A DNA stretch of 64,000 bases from Trogon surrucura (Eukaryota; Chordata; Aves; Trogoniformes; Trogonidae), in NCBI GenBank assembly GCA_020746105.1, contig CM036617.1, forward strand, positions 142,642,518 through 142,706,517. The letters are read 5' to 3'. Position 1 is the stretch's first letter; each line of letters starts with the position of its first letter. The translations under genes and the position numbers were made by a program. Of this stretch, positions 45,166-56,720 are shown piece by piece. The notes beneath the pieces were generated by a model that was not told the origin of the DNA, did no database searches, and saw only the letters and a list, made by a program, of their open reading frames with translations.

Positions 45166-47914
45166 CTGCAATCTCAAAGAAGAAGAGAGTTGAGAGAAGT
45201 CAAACCCATCCCTGTCATGTAGAAAGAAGGAAGAGTCCCTAAATTGAAAGCAACAAAGCAAGAAAGTCAGGAGCAAGAGCAAAACAGCAGTCAGAAACTT
45301 TTGCCAACCTGATCTGGGGGAAAATCATATTTCAAGTCCAGATACAGTGGTCAGAAGATGCCTGGATATGACAAAAAGTAACCACAGTGGGAATATAGGA
45401 AACAAAACTCTCTGCCATCACAAGATTGCTTTTTCTTTTCTTTCCTTCCTCCCTTCAAGTTTTGAGGAAGGCCAAAGGGAAAAAAAAATGGCAAAAGTCT
45501 GCCTTGTATGGCTAATGTTAGAGTTGCTTTTTATAAAGGTTTATAGGGGCACCCAGAAATATTGGGCTTGTGACGCTGAGAAATGATGAGTGTAATGTCA
45601 TTTCCAGATGAGAAGATAAAGCGTGGGGAAAACCAAACCTCGGAACAAGCCATGACACTCAGGCAGCTCTCCTCTGACTTTCCTCACTAGGAAACAACTG
45701 ACTAACAAGGATCATACATGGAATTAATTTACTGTCAGAGTGGAAGCCAAAATTATAGCTTTGTTTTGTTGTTTTTATTCTATCAGGGCAAAAGCATCAC
45801 TGGAGCAAAGCTTGTCCAACCTTCACAGTTTTTATCAAACTAACAATGGGACAAGAAACAAACATTGCAAGTAAATACAAAGATTGAAGCAATATTTGGT
45901 GGACTTCAGTATCTTGTTTCTTTCAACTGTGTAGAAGTTTGAAATACTAGGGTTTTTTTACCAGGCCAGAATTCTTCCATTTTCATATTAAAAGGCCAAG
46001 TGCCCCAGCAGCACTGTGATGCTGCCAGTCAGAATGATGTGACTTCACTTATGCAACTAATTTTACTGACTTTAACGGGATTTCTCAAGTAAGTAAAATT
46101 GAATGCATAGTTAGGTATTTTTGTCAAATTCACACTAAGGCTTTAACTTTGCAGAGAGAGAGAGTCTGTTTGTCTTAACTTTGCATTTGCCTTATGCCTT
46201 CTTAAAATTATCTGTGTCATATTCTGAATCAAGGGAGGCTTCAAAAAATAAAACTACAGTATATGGGGTGTACTGGGTAAGGATATTCAGACAAGCAGAG
46301 TGTAACTATATTCAAATGAGCAGAGCAGGTGGCTGGTTCATACAGGTGTCTGAACAGTCATGTGCTAGGGAGGCGTGTCCCACAGATCAGCTTGTCCACT
46401 AGCCCTGAATGACACAATAAGCAATTTTTCATCTGATATTCCCATTTCTCCTTCTGCTCATTTTCTGAATATCACTGATATAAGGAAAAGAACTACCTCC
46501 TCTCATTGTCTGTGTAACATATTTCTCTCTGGTGCACTAACTTCAGGGAAAATATACTCCTGTGGACACCTTCAACTAACTCTTGCATACTGAATAACTA
46601 CAAGGGGAAAAAAATGCTGGCATAACTTTGAGATTTTACAAGATTCTGGCTATAAGTATAAAACCAAGTTTTCTTGTGTAGTGATGTCACCCGCACATAC
46701 GATGTGTTTCATACAGCCCCTTTTTCAACAAACGTGCTTTTGATATTTTTTCTATGCACCACAGAGACTTTGAGATCCCTCCACAAGCAGTGGGAGGGAG
46801 GGAAAAAAACTGAGAGAGCTGGGGGGAGAGACTGGAAGGGAAAACAAGAAAAAAGTTGGAGGTTGTTTTAAAAAGCTGAAAGAGAGAAGGATGCAAAATG
46901 CAGGATGCTGGAAAATGTGTCTGGAAGGAAAAAGTGTTGAAGTGGAAAGGAAAGAGGAAATTCAGCAAAATGTGTACAAGTCAGAGACCAGCAAGCCAGG
47001 TTTTCAGCTGGATTAAGACAGTCATGCTCTACCAAAGCAAGTGGAGCTGAAATGATTTCTAGCAATTGAGAATCCATTCCATTTTGCTACATTAAAGAAA
47101 TGAGGAACAGGAAATGTACTTTATAAAGAAGCTAAAAGTCCGGAATTAGATGTGATTTAGCTGGCTCTCAGAAAAATTCAGCAGCAGCCGTGCTAAGTCC
47201 CACTATTCTATAAATGCTATCCAGTTAGACTCTTTATATTTCAGAAAGCTTGGTGTTCATACAGTTGGGGTGAATGCTGAGGATGCCCAGGAAGATCCAA
47301 ATGTGAAGCTTGGGGTTCTGGATGTGTCCATCTACAACAGGCAATATCTGGAGGCAAACTGGGATTTGCCCACAGCATCTACAAATTCAACAGAGGTCAC
47401 CTGACTTCTCCTAAGCCTTCATGTTTGAATTGCACAGTCCTCAAGTTTATCACAGCAGGTGGAGAAGGCAGGAACACATGCAGTAAATCACAGCCCCTTG
47501 TTAACAATTTACATGTCAGACCATCAGAAAGTTTTAGGGAGCTGCTAGCCCAGCTTTGGAAGACAGGTCTATCTGATTTAACACAGAACAAATCATAAAT
47601 CAAACAAAACCCCCCCCATAATTAAGCCTCACATAAAGTTGCCCTTCTTACAAAGCTGGAATAGTCAAGGCTAAAGCCAGTCATGTCTTTTGGGGGAGTG
47701 GACAGGACCCCAGGGTCTCCCCTCCACATGCAATCTGTCCTTGCTGCACTGTGGCAGCCTTCCATCCATCTGGAAATGCTCCGAAGTTCAGAGGAAGCTC
47801 AAGAGGAGCAACATGCAGCACTCGTTCTCACAGCCTAGAGAGGTGTGCCAGGGATCAAGTTCAAGACCTGAACAATGACCTGCTTGGCTAGTCATTTGGA
47901 TAGAAAAAACAATT
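45166..47914. other. Mostly single-copy stretch, no gene seen
   Basis: A purine-rich stretch lies at 46787-46870. An 82-codon stop-to-stop frame at 47156-47402 is treated in the findings. No repeat family except the palindromic copy at 46030. Confidence 0.4.
46030..46108 (+). repeat. Diverged palindromic amniote repeat (copy 9)
   Basis: GTGACTTCACTTATGCAACT, then TACTGACTTTAACGGGATTT, CTCAAGTAAGTAAAATTGA. Corresponds to GACTTCAATGGGACTACTCATGTAAGTAAAGTTA-like copies. Confidence 0.5.
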
Positions 47915-47985
47915 TATGGCCAAATTTTGGAGAAGGGGCCAAATTCCAAAGAGCACTGAAGTCACTGAAAGCTTGGCTGAAAAAT
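47915..47985 (+). repeat. Diverged palindromic amniote repeat (copy 10)
   Basis: GGGGCCAAATTCCAAAGAGC followed by ACTGAAGTCACTGAAAGC. GGGCCAAATTC plus TGAAGTCA is the usual left part of this family; the right arm is lost. Confidence 0.5.
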
Positions 47986-50094
47986 TACTAGCGCTGCCAC
48001 CGCAGCTGAGATTTCCACTTGTTGCAAACAGCAGCAGAAACTGATGGCCATGTACACAAGGAGCCCAAGATGATGTGCCTGTCACGCTGTAATCGGTCAC
48101 TGTGGGCACTGACTGGAAATGGAGTGTGTGGTGCAGCTTTTCACCATGACCACAATGCAGGTTAAGTCTCCTTGCCAATCTAAGAGGTGGGTGTTTAAAA
48201 TGAAGAGAACACTGAGATGCTAGGAGCTGCAGTGCACTAGGTCTGACTGTAACACATGGAAATGCTTCTTTGTATTTAACATGAGACTGGTTGAAAGCAG
48301 GTCTTTTCTTGGAGGTCAAGTGCAAATTCTCCAGCTCCTGGAAAAGAGCCAGTATTTCTCCAAGGCAAACAGGAGTGCTTGGTACTACCATGTACCACAT
48401 CTACATTTCAGTGTCTCACTGACTCCTCCACGTTAGTGCAGTTAGACAGGAGAAGGACTGCTGTATTGCTACACATAGGAAAAAGTTTACATCAGTGTGG
48501 AGCAAGGGGAACCATCCAGCACTGCCTTTAGTACTTCTGCAATAGACTGCCCTCCACACTGAGACTGTGGACACTGTGATGTGAAGTACTGGGAGTAATG
48601 GGAGGGGAAGATGTTGAAGACTCTCCCCTAAAGCAAGTGGAGATGTTAATGGTTTCCTGGGGAAAAACAGGAGCGACTTCAACAACGAAAAAAAACCTTG
48701 GGATTTCAGAAAAGCAGATCACAGGCCTATTTATACTGTGTCCAGTAAATATTCCTGACCAACTGTCAAAAACTTTATTTCACAATTTTATCTAGATTCA
48801 CTTTCATCTTGGAGAAAACACACCTTTCACCAATGAAATTAAGCACAATAAATTTTGCAAATTTAATCTGACTTCACATGTTTTGAGATTAAAGAAGAGG
48901 TTTTGAATCTGCCAAAGGTAAGGAAAAAACCTAACACTTTATTCTCTCTGAGTGCATGGCTATTCAAAATAGATCCTGACTACCTATCTCATTCATTGCT
49001 CTCAAAAGATGGAGGGGCTGCACAGGCAGCCGTCACTTTCAAAAGGTGTGCCAAGCCCATGAAATAAAACTTTACAGCTAAAAAGTTAAAAATAAACCTT
49101 CTCTTCTTCTCGTGTGTCTGGCTTAATATTCTCTCTGTTATTCTTCTTATTCTGATGATTCTTCCTGTTATTTGTACAGCTGAGCCAACATTTCCAGGCA
49201 ATTCACAAAGTTACTTGCAAAGCTCAAGCAAGACACAAGGTACTATAAGCTGTAATTTTGATTTTCATTTATACTACAGCTTCATTTACACCCAATTTTA
49301 AAGTCTCTTTACATTCAAAGAAGTATTAAGGGGATTTTTCTATAACAATATCAGAGATTTTCTGTATGTATTATTACACTATTTTTATTAACTTAGTTAT
49401 CTCTTCTAATCAAGTTTTTTTGTTTTTTGAAGAAGAGCTCAATTCTTGGTAAAATTTGACAGAAATCAAGAGAATGAAAAAAAAAAGAATGACTTTGGAC
49501 ATTCCTATTATTTTTTCTTTTTTTTTTCCTACTATGTGAAAGAAAACCTGAAGAGTGATAGAATGCAAGTTAGGTTGCTTAAAACGGGATTTTTCTGAAG
49601 TGCAGATGCAGAAATGCTATCAACTTTTGCAGCCTTGCGAAACAAGAGTTCTCAATGAGAGTGATTCATTTTATAATTCACTATTTAGTCATATTTCTCT
49701 CAGGTAAAGATAAGATTATCAAAAAAGACTTTTCAGCATAAAGGCAAGATATTTCTCCTTCAGAAACTGTAGGGTTTTTAACAGTAATCTTCCTCCCCCT
49801 TCACTTTTTTTTGGCTGTTGTAAGTGTACATTCCCTGAAGATGAGAATCTCTCTTAATGAAAGCTCATGAAGATTTTTCAAACTATTAATTTCACAGGGA
49901 CAGATGAGGTCCAAGAAGCATGCCTGTACACGTGGAGATTTTTGTTTCAAGACATAGTGCAAGAGATGCAGTACGTTTGAAGGTAGTCATAGGCTGAATT
50001 GAGCTCACCAGATATAATCCCCTAACATTGTCCTTGTAAGGGATGACATCATTTAAAACAGGCTTTTGACACTGGCAGCAGGGCTGATTCAGAA
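47986..50094. other. Single-copy stretch, no gene seen
   Basis: A 170-codon minus-strand frame at 47888-48400 partly overlaps the repeat at 47915 and has no recognisable domain, so I regard it as chance. The rest is AT-rich and unrecognised. Confidence 0.4.
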
Positions 50095-50150
50095 CATGCT
50101 GAAATCAGTAGGAGTCTCTCTACTGACGACAGTGAATTTATGACCAAATC
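50095..50150 (+). repeat. Diverged palindromic amniote repeat (copy 11)
   Basis: GCTGAAATCAGTAGGAGTCT then CTCTACTGACGACAGTG. CAGTAGGAG and CTCTACTG pair as the two arms of an imperfect palindrome around AGTCT. Confidence 0.5.
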
Positions 50151-52034
50151 TTTTAATACCATTTGTAGAAGACCATTTCAAGGCATTTCTTTCATTTTCA
50201 AAACTCACAAAACCCTTTGGTACAGCACAGTGAGGCTTTCTGCAAGCCTACATATACAGAATGGGCATGTCAGCCTACCTGCCTACTCCATGTTCCAAAG
50301 CCCTGCAAATTGCTCTCAGTCTTTGTGTGAAAAATAACGTAACAGTCATTGTATCACTTTCACAGCTGAGTGCAGAGACCCCTTGAGTCAATTAAGCATT
50401 GCTGATGTGCCAGAGGCTGGAAAGTCTTTGCTTTACTTTTACTTTTTATTCCTACCAAGCTGTCATTCACATTTCAGCAAAATTAAATACCCGTCTTTTG
50501 AGGTGCCAGCAGCTGATGGGAGCAGTAAATGAAGTAAACTGTTATTGGCTGCAACACTCAAGCAAGATGTTGAAGGAAAGGAAAGAAAGGAAAGAAAGAA
50601 AGAAAAAGTCATGGTTTCCTGAAGTCCTGCAGCTGTGACACAGAGTTACTTAGACTATAAAATATAAAAATCTCATGATCTATTCTTGGGATGTTCCATT
50701 GCACTGACTTTTTTTTCCACTTAAACTACTCTTTTGACTTTATAGTAGTCTGTTGAAATCACAGTTTATGTCAGGTTGGTCCTGATACTGTACAGCTCAC
50801 TGCTCCTACTTTTCTCTCTCACACATAAACTAGTGCAGGGCTGGGTATTGTCCACCCTTACCCACAGCAAGAAGGCTCTTCCCTCCCAAGTATTCCTCTT
50901 GGTAGACCAGTTGACGCATACCTTTGGGAGAAAAGAAGACAGGGCTAGGCCCAGAGCTGGGCCCAACCTTGATCTAAGCAGCAGGCAGACTAGGATGAGG
51001 GAGATATAGGGCAGTCTGGGGTGGGGGCTGAAGCTGGGGAGAGGTACATACGGCTCCCACCAGCACCGACATTTCCTTCTGGCTTATTGAATCTAGCATG
51101 TTGGATGAAGGCACCAGAGAAAAGCCACAGTGCTGGGGGGGGAGGTGAGTGGGAAATGTGAAGCACATGGGAAGCGGGAGGGAGAAACTAACTGGGGAGA
51201 AGGAAGAACAAAGCCCCTCTAGCTCTCTCCCAGGAAATAGAGAGCGGTCAAGCCTCTAAGGTCCTGTGGTCAGTACGGTGAAGGCAGGGTGCTGCAGCCT
51301 TGTGGAGCACCTTTGAAGTTGGTTGTACGTAGACAAGCCCAGGACCCAACCCCCAACTCTGCAGCCTGCTAGACTAAATGCTTAACTCAGGATAGCACCA
51401 TGTCCACCAACAAATGTTTGAGAGATCAGGTCCAAAGCAAGCAATTTTAACTGAAACAATTTTAAACTATGTGTGAGGAATGGGAAGGCAAAGCAGGTGG
51501 GACCCACACCTGTGTCCAAAACTACAAAGTCCTGTGTTACGTAGTAGTTGAGCAGAGAGTGATTGCCTCCAGGCCTCTTGCTACCTTCGCTCACTACTGG
51601 TGTCACCCATGGCTGAGGAAGATGCTCATGCAGATGGAGCCATGTCCTGTCTCTGCTCTGTGCTTTCGCCTCCAAGCACAGCCCCTATGCCATGACAGAG
51701 TTTTGAAAAAGATACAATTTATAAATCAAACTTGCAATTTAGCAGGGGTACTGTTTCTTTGTTGTACTTCACTAATCACAAACTCAGCTGGATTTGATCC
51801 CTTCTTCTCTGCATGTACAAGGCAGTGCAACTGAGGTTTCTCTGTAAGGTCCCCCTTATAGAATGGTCCGTACAGATCCTGCTACTCCTATTCTGTCTTT
51901 GAGGCTAGTCAGCACCAAAGCTGTCCGAGATTTCCAGAAATGTTGCAGAAGGCAGCCAAGCTCTGGGCTTTCTGTTCCTTTCACTTCTTAGTTCTGTCTA
52001 CAGAAATTATGATTAGTCACATACATAGACTAAT
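50151..52034. other. No gene seen; a GA-rich microsatellite
   Basis: Contains the (GAAA)n-type tract at 50572-50607. Frames of up to 121 codons around 51382-51834 overlap on both strands and lack protein features. Confidence 0.4.
50572..50607. repeat. Imperfect GAAA/GGAAA repeat
   Basis: GAAGGAAAGGAAAGAAAGG and then further GAAA units. About 36 bp of pure purine. Confidence 0.9.
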
Positions 52035-52345
52035 CTCTTCTTTGAATAGTGCTAAATTCTCACCTCAACAGCTTCCTGCAGCCATGAATCCCGTAGTCTA
52101 ATTACACAGCCTGTGAGAAAGCTTTTCCTTTCATCAGTTTTGAATATGCTGTTTTTCGGTTTAACTGTCTTATTTTTCTAATATTTTTAGACAGAATCCC
52201 ATTCTGAGGAAATAACTTAAAAGACCCCAATCAGCTCTTCACTTACAATATATACAAACCAAAGAAAGATTTCCCTCTTTATCCTCTGGAGCTTTCTTGG
52301 CATTTTAAACACTAAGTTCAAAATTGAATTTTGAGTCATTCTGGC
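52035..52345 (-). mobile_element. Ancient CR1/L3-like LINE remnant (minus strand)
   Basis: GTAGTCTAATTACACAGCCT, GTGAGAAAGCTTTTCCTTTC, ATCAGTTTTGAATATGCTG, then TTCACTTACAATATA ... TTTCCCTCTTTATCCTCTGG follows, in order, the reverse complement of the C-terminal ORF2 and 3' region of old CR1/L3 copies (AAAAAGTTTTTCCTTATATC, AGTTTTAAATTTGCTG). Very diverged. Confidence 0.55.
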
Positions 52346-54822
52346 AGTATTCGATGTCTGCTGGGTGACTTGTGCTCATACAATCTGGACTATGTAAGAG
52401 ATATTTTATTTATTTATTTAATTTTTTATTTTAAAATTCGGCACTTGGCTAACTGAACAGAGTAGAAACAGGTACCTGACATGCGGTGGACCGATCTGGT
52501 TTCTAGCCACTTAGCTGTAATATTGTGGTTTATATAAACACTGCAGATACTTGAGTCTCTTTGGCCTCCATAGAGTGAAGACTCCTAGATAGATTGGTGG
52601 TGAAGAAAAGAGAGGAATTTGCAAGTTTTGGATCAGAAAAAGCCAGAGAAAAAGTTTTTCACATACTGAAAACTTTGATACTCTCAACCCTCAAGTCATT
52701 TAGCATACACAGGTCCAGCTACACTAGCCCTGTGTTTGCATGGTCAAGTGATTGCCCAGACAGGTTATTTCTCACTGGCAGCTCTTCCTGATGCTGGGCA
52801 GCCTTGCAGCACAGCTTTAGCCCTGCTTTGGGCCTTGCATGGCCATGTTTGGCTCCAGCTGGCTGTCACTGGATCCGAAAGACCAGCTGCCGAAAGGCAG
52901 CTCTTTGTCACCTATTCCTTCTTCTCCACCCCAAGTTTTTTTAGGTTAGAAAATTGTGGGTAGATGGAGGTGAAAAAGGATATCTCTGATGGCTATGGGC
53001 CACCCTGAGGGGGACGGTTATGCTGCCTTCCTGGCTGTATTGAGATCTCTGTGCTAGGTGAACAGCAATAAAAACTAACCGCTGAACAGATGCATGGCTT
53101 CAGAAATGTCACCTTCCTTGTCACTTCTCCCTTCTTATGTAGAACTGATAAAGTCAAAAGAAAGGTTAGTAAACATCATGACAGGCCCATAACTCAAAAT
53201 ATACGAAGGCTGTGTAACGGCCACATAGCACAGTTAAGTTTTTTGTGAATGACATGATCTTTCAAGGTCCCTTCCAATCTCTAACATTCTGTGATTCTGT
53301 GATTACTCCTGAAAAATATTATGAATACTCTGCAATCACTGTCATAAAAACAAACATATTGTGACTAGTCAAGCCACTTGTGCTAGTCTTACGTACTTTG
53401 TTATTATAATCCAAGACACTTCTGTTGCTAGAGTTGAGGCTTGCTGCTGAAGCACTTTATAATCTGGCCATTGCAGAAATGCTGTTTTCTGTTTGACTGC
53501 ATTTTAATATGGTAGTTCAAGCCTTCTTCAGACTTTTTTTTTGTTGGGCATTTTGTTACTGAGGAAGAATTAAAGCCTGGAAAATTTAGTTCCTGGTATC
53601 ACTACAACTTATAAGGCAAAGCTAGTTCAGAATTCTGGGCAATGAGTGTGATCTCTGAAATCTCGCAAAGGCCACTGTAATTTCTATGTGTAACAGAGGT
53701 TTAGTTAAAATGTAATAGGTTCCATCAGCAACAGTTGCCAGAAGACCTGCAGTTTCAAGTAAGAATCATATATCTTAAGTCTCCAAGAAAGGACAGGTCA
53801 AAGAGATTTGACACTAAAACTTTTTCAGGTCTCCAAATGAGCTTCTTACCATTTTACCCATGACATAATCTGTAAAATCCTATATTAAAGAATTAAGGGC
53901 ACATGAGACATCAATGCCATTTAGCCAACATGCCACATATTTCTATTTAACGTTATTATGAACATTTACCTAGCTGTATTTCTACTGCTCCCAAGAGTCC
54001 AAGACTATTTGATATTCTCAGAGCATGTGCACTGAAATGTCCAATATTACACTAAGAGTTAATATGGATAAACTTATTATTATAAGGTAAATTCAACTGT
54101 GAACTTGCAGCAGTCCAGGTACTATTGTGCACATGTGACAGCTTGCTTGAAACCTCAAATTACTGAAGATCAATCAACTTAAGTGAAGGACTTTTCCAAA
54201 AAACAAAGACAAACTGCATAAATAATCCTTTACACAGTCAGTAGCCACCATGGATTTGTAAAATGATCTAAATAGCTTCTTTATAAAGAAACAGGAAGAT
54301 TATGTCTTAATTCAATATGACTTCTTTCAAAGAAGTATGTTTTAAATAATAAGTTATGCTCATTCAAGTACACTGCTACCTACTTCCTTTTTTGACCCCA
54401 GTAAAGGCAGGCTCAGGTTTGGATGGACTACTCTTGGGATTATGAGAGACAAAATATCCCTTTTTTTTTTCAAGATACATTTGCTAAGAGACTGTGCAGA
54501 AAAGGGAGACAGGAAGAGGAATTGACCATCTGTGACAGTGGAAAAGAGAAGTTTTATATTATAAATCAAGGAGCAAGGGCTGTAGGAGATATATGCGGTC
54601 TCCATGCCTGGTCCTAGTCTGCAGAGCACACAATGTAACGGGTATTACAGTGGCTGAAAGAGCAAGGGACAACAGATCGATAGAGCATAAAGATGAGAAC
54701 AGAAGCCAGGCAGATGAGAGTTAGTGACAGATATGGTCAATGGGAAGTAGAAATGAACTTTTGTACAGAAAGGACAGGACATACCTTGATATGAAGAAAC
54801 CAGAACATCTGGTGCAGGACAT
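52346..54822. other. Mostly single-copy stretch, no gene seen
   Basis: Contains a (TTTA)n-rich tract at 52403-52432 and the CR1 tail fragment at 53250. No coding frame supported. Confidence 0.4.
53250..53304 (+). mobile_element. CR1 3' tip only (plus strand)
   Basis: GACATGATCTTTCAAGGTCC, CTTCCAATCTCTAACATTCT and GTGATTCTGTGATT are the last ~55 bp of a CR1 with two tail octamers. An extreme 5' truncation. Confidence 0.88.
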
Positions 54823-54917
54823 ACAATCATAGAATCATAGAACAGTTTCAGTTGGAAGAGATCTTCAAGATCATCGAGTCCAACCTTTGTCCTAGCCTCC
54901 TAGCCTTATCAACACCA

Positions 54918-55298
54918 CTAAAACATGTCTCTCAGCACAACATCCACCTGTCTCTTAAACACCCCCAGGGATGGTAAACAAACTACCTCCCTGGGCAGCC
55001 TGTTCCAATGCCTGACAACCTTCTCAGTAAGGAAATTCTTCCTAATATCCAACCTGAACCTCCCCTGGTGTAACTTAAAGCCACTTCCCCTCATCCTATC
55101 ACTCACCTCTAGGGAGAACAGACCAACCCCTGCCTTGCTACAACCTCCTTTCAGGCAGTTGTAGACAGCAATAAGGTCTCCCCTCAATCTCCTCTTCTCT
55201 AGGCTAAACAGCTCCAGATCCCTCGGCTGTTCCTTGTATGACACATGTTCCAAATCCTTTACCAGCTTGACAGCGCACCTCTGTACCCTCTCCAGCAC
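54918..55298 (-). pseudogene. CR1 ORF2 C-terminal region
   Basis: A 126-codon frame, well preserved: [66 protein letters not shown]. It is in the same frame as 55332-55853 and separated from it only by a stop codon at 55332-55334. It ends VVLRDMF at the natural C-terminal end. Confidence 0.9.
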
Positions 55299-55331
55299 CT
55301 CAGTGTCCCTCTTGTAGTGAGGGGCCCAAAA

Positions 55332-55853
55332 TCAGACACAGTACTTGAGGTGCGGTCTCACCAAAGCTGAGCACAGGGGCACGATCACCTCCCTGCTCCT
55401 GCTGACACCACCATTCCTGATACAGACCAGGATGCCCTTGGCCTTCTTGGCCACCTGGGCACATGCTGGTTCATGTTCAGCCAGCTGTCCATCGACACCC
55501 CCCAGGTCCCTCTCTGCCTGGCAGCTCTCCAGCCGCTCCTCCCCAAGCCTGTAGCGCTGCTGGGGGTTGTTTTGGTCGAAGTGCATGACCCGGCATTTGG
55601 CCTTATTGAAACTCATGTGACTGGCCTTGGCCCAGCCATCCAGCCTATCTAGATCCCTCTGTAGAACTTCCCTGCCCTCAAGCAGATCGACACTTCCACC
55701 CAGCTTGGTGTCATCTGCAAACTTAATGAGGGTACACTCCATCCCCTTGTCCAAATCATTGATGAAGATGTTAAACAGGAGTGGCCCCAGTACTGAGCAC
55801 TGGGGGACGCCACTCGTGACCAGTTGCCAACTGGATTTAACTTCATTGACCAC
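55332..55853 (-). pseudogene. CR1 RT, catalytic FADD half
   Basis: A 173-codon frame. [20 protein letters not shown] at about residues 13-32, FADDTK at 45-50 with both catalytic aspartates, then [12 protein letters not shown] and [11 protein letters not shown]. It ends at VRPHLKYCV with a nonsense codon where the family continues. Start is arbitrary: the true frame continues upstream in decayed form. Confidence 0.9.
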
Positions 55854-56098
55854 AACTCTTTGGACTCGGCCATCTCACCAGTTTTTCACCCAGCGAAGCA
55901 TATGCCCATCCAAGCCAAGAGCAGTTGATTACTCTAGGAGAATGTTGTGGGCAACAGTGTCAAATGCCTTAATAAAGTCAAGGCTGACAACATCCACAGC
56001 CTTTCCTTCATCCAGTAAGTGGGTCACTCAGTCATAGGAGGAGATCAGGTTTGTGAAACAGGACCTACCCTTCACAAACCCATGCTGACTGGGTCTGA

Positions 56099-56383
56099 TC
56101 ACCCAGTTGTCCTGCATGTGTTGCATAAGGAACTCAGGATGATCTGCTCCAAAAGCTTCCCTGGAACTGAAGGCAAACTGACAGGCCTGTAATTTCCTGG
56201 ATTATCCTTTTGTCCCTTCTTATAGATGGGTGCTATACTGGCAGACTTCCAATCAGCTGGTACCTCCCCAGTCAGCCAGGACTGCTGATAAATGATGGAC
56301 AGTTCTCTCAGCATTCTAGGATGAACCCCATCCAGCATCATAGATTTGTGCACATTGATGTGGAGCAGTAGGTCCCTGACCAC
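56099..56383 (-). pseudogene. CR1 RT N-terminal blocks
   Basis: A 94-codon frame with MVRDLLLHINVHKSMMLDGV, then HPRMLREL, SWLTGEVPADWKSASIAPIY, KKGQKDNPGNYRPVSLPSVP and GKLLEQIIL. These are RT blocks 0-2, including the NYRPVSL signature. It is out of frame with the segments on either side, so at least two indels have occurred. Confidence 0.88.
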
Positions 56384-56453
56384 CTCCTCCTGGATTGCGG
56401 GGGGGACATTTTGCTCCTAGCCCCTGAGTTTTGGCTTAAGGGACTGATTTCAC

Positions 56454-56720
56454 TCAGTAAAAGACTGAAGACAAAAAGGCTGAGGCAAAGAAAACATTGA
56501 GCACCTCAGCCTTATCCTCTTCTTTGGTTACCATATATCCTCCTGGGTTTAGTAGGGGTTGGAGGCTCTCCCTGATCTTTCTTTTCTTGTTAATGTATCT
56601 ATAGAAACTTTTCTTGCTGTCCTTTACCTCCAAAGCCAAATTAATTTCTAGCTGGGCTGTGGACCTTCCCATTATCTCCCCGCATAACCTATCAATATTC
56701 TTGTACATCAAACACATCAT
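56454..56720 (-). pseudogene. CR1 ORF2 linker between endonuclease and RT
   Basis: An 88-codon frame containing AQLEINLALEVKDSKKSFYR, YINKKRKIRESLQPLLNPGG and EDKAEVLNVFFASAF, the CR1 region just before RT. The first few residues past 56710 may lie outside the element. Confidence 0.85.

Larger units (their letters stand above)
54823..56720 (-). mobile_element. CR1 LINE, longest copy, ~1.9 kb (minus strand)
   Basis: The 3' end is at 54823 (CAATCATAGAATCATAGAAC, then TCGAGTCCAACC). The 5' limit near 56720 falls in the stretch of ORF2 between endonuclease and RT. It therefore keeps the whole RT domain, thumb and C-terminal region in decayed form. The plus-strand phrases CATTGATGAAGATGTTAAAC and GCATTTGGCCTTATTGAAAC are typical reverse-complement CR1. 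There is one in-frame stop in the 3' half and frameshifts in the 5' half, so it is inactive. Confidence 0.96.

Noticed and set aside
47888..48400. 170-codon minus-strand frame
   Set aside because: Overlaps an old palindromic repeat and has no known motif. A single long frame among hundreds tested is expected by chance.
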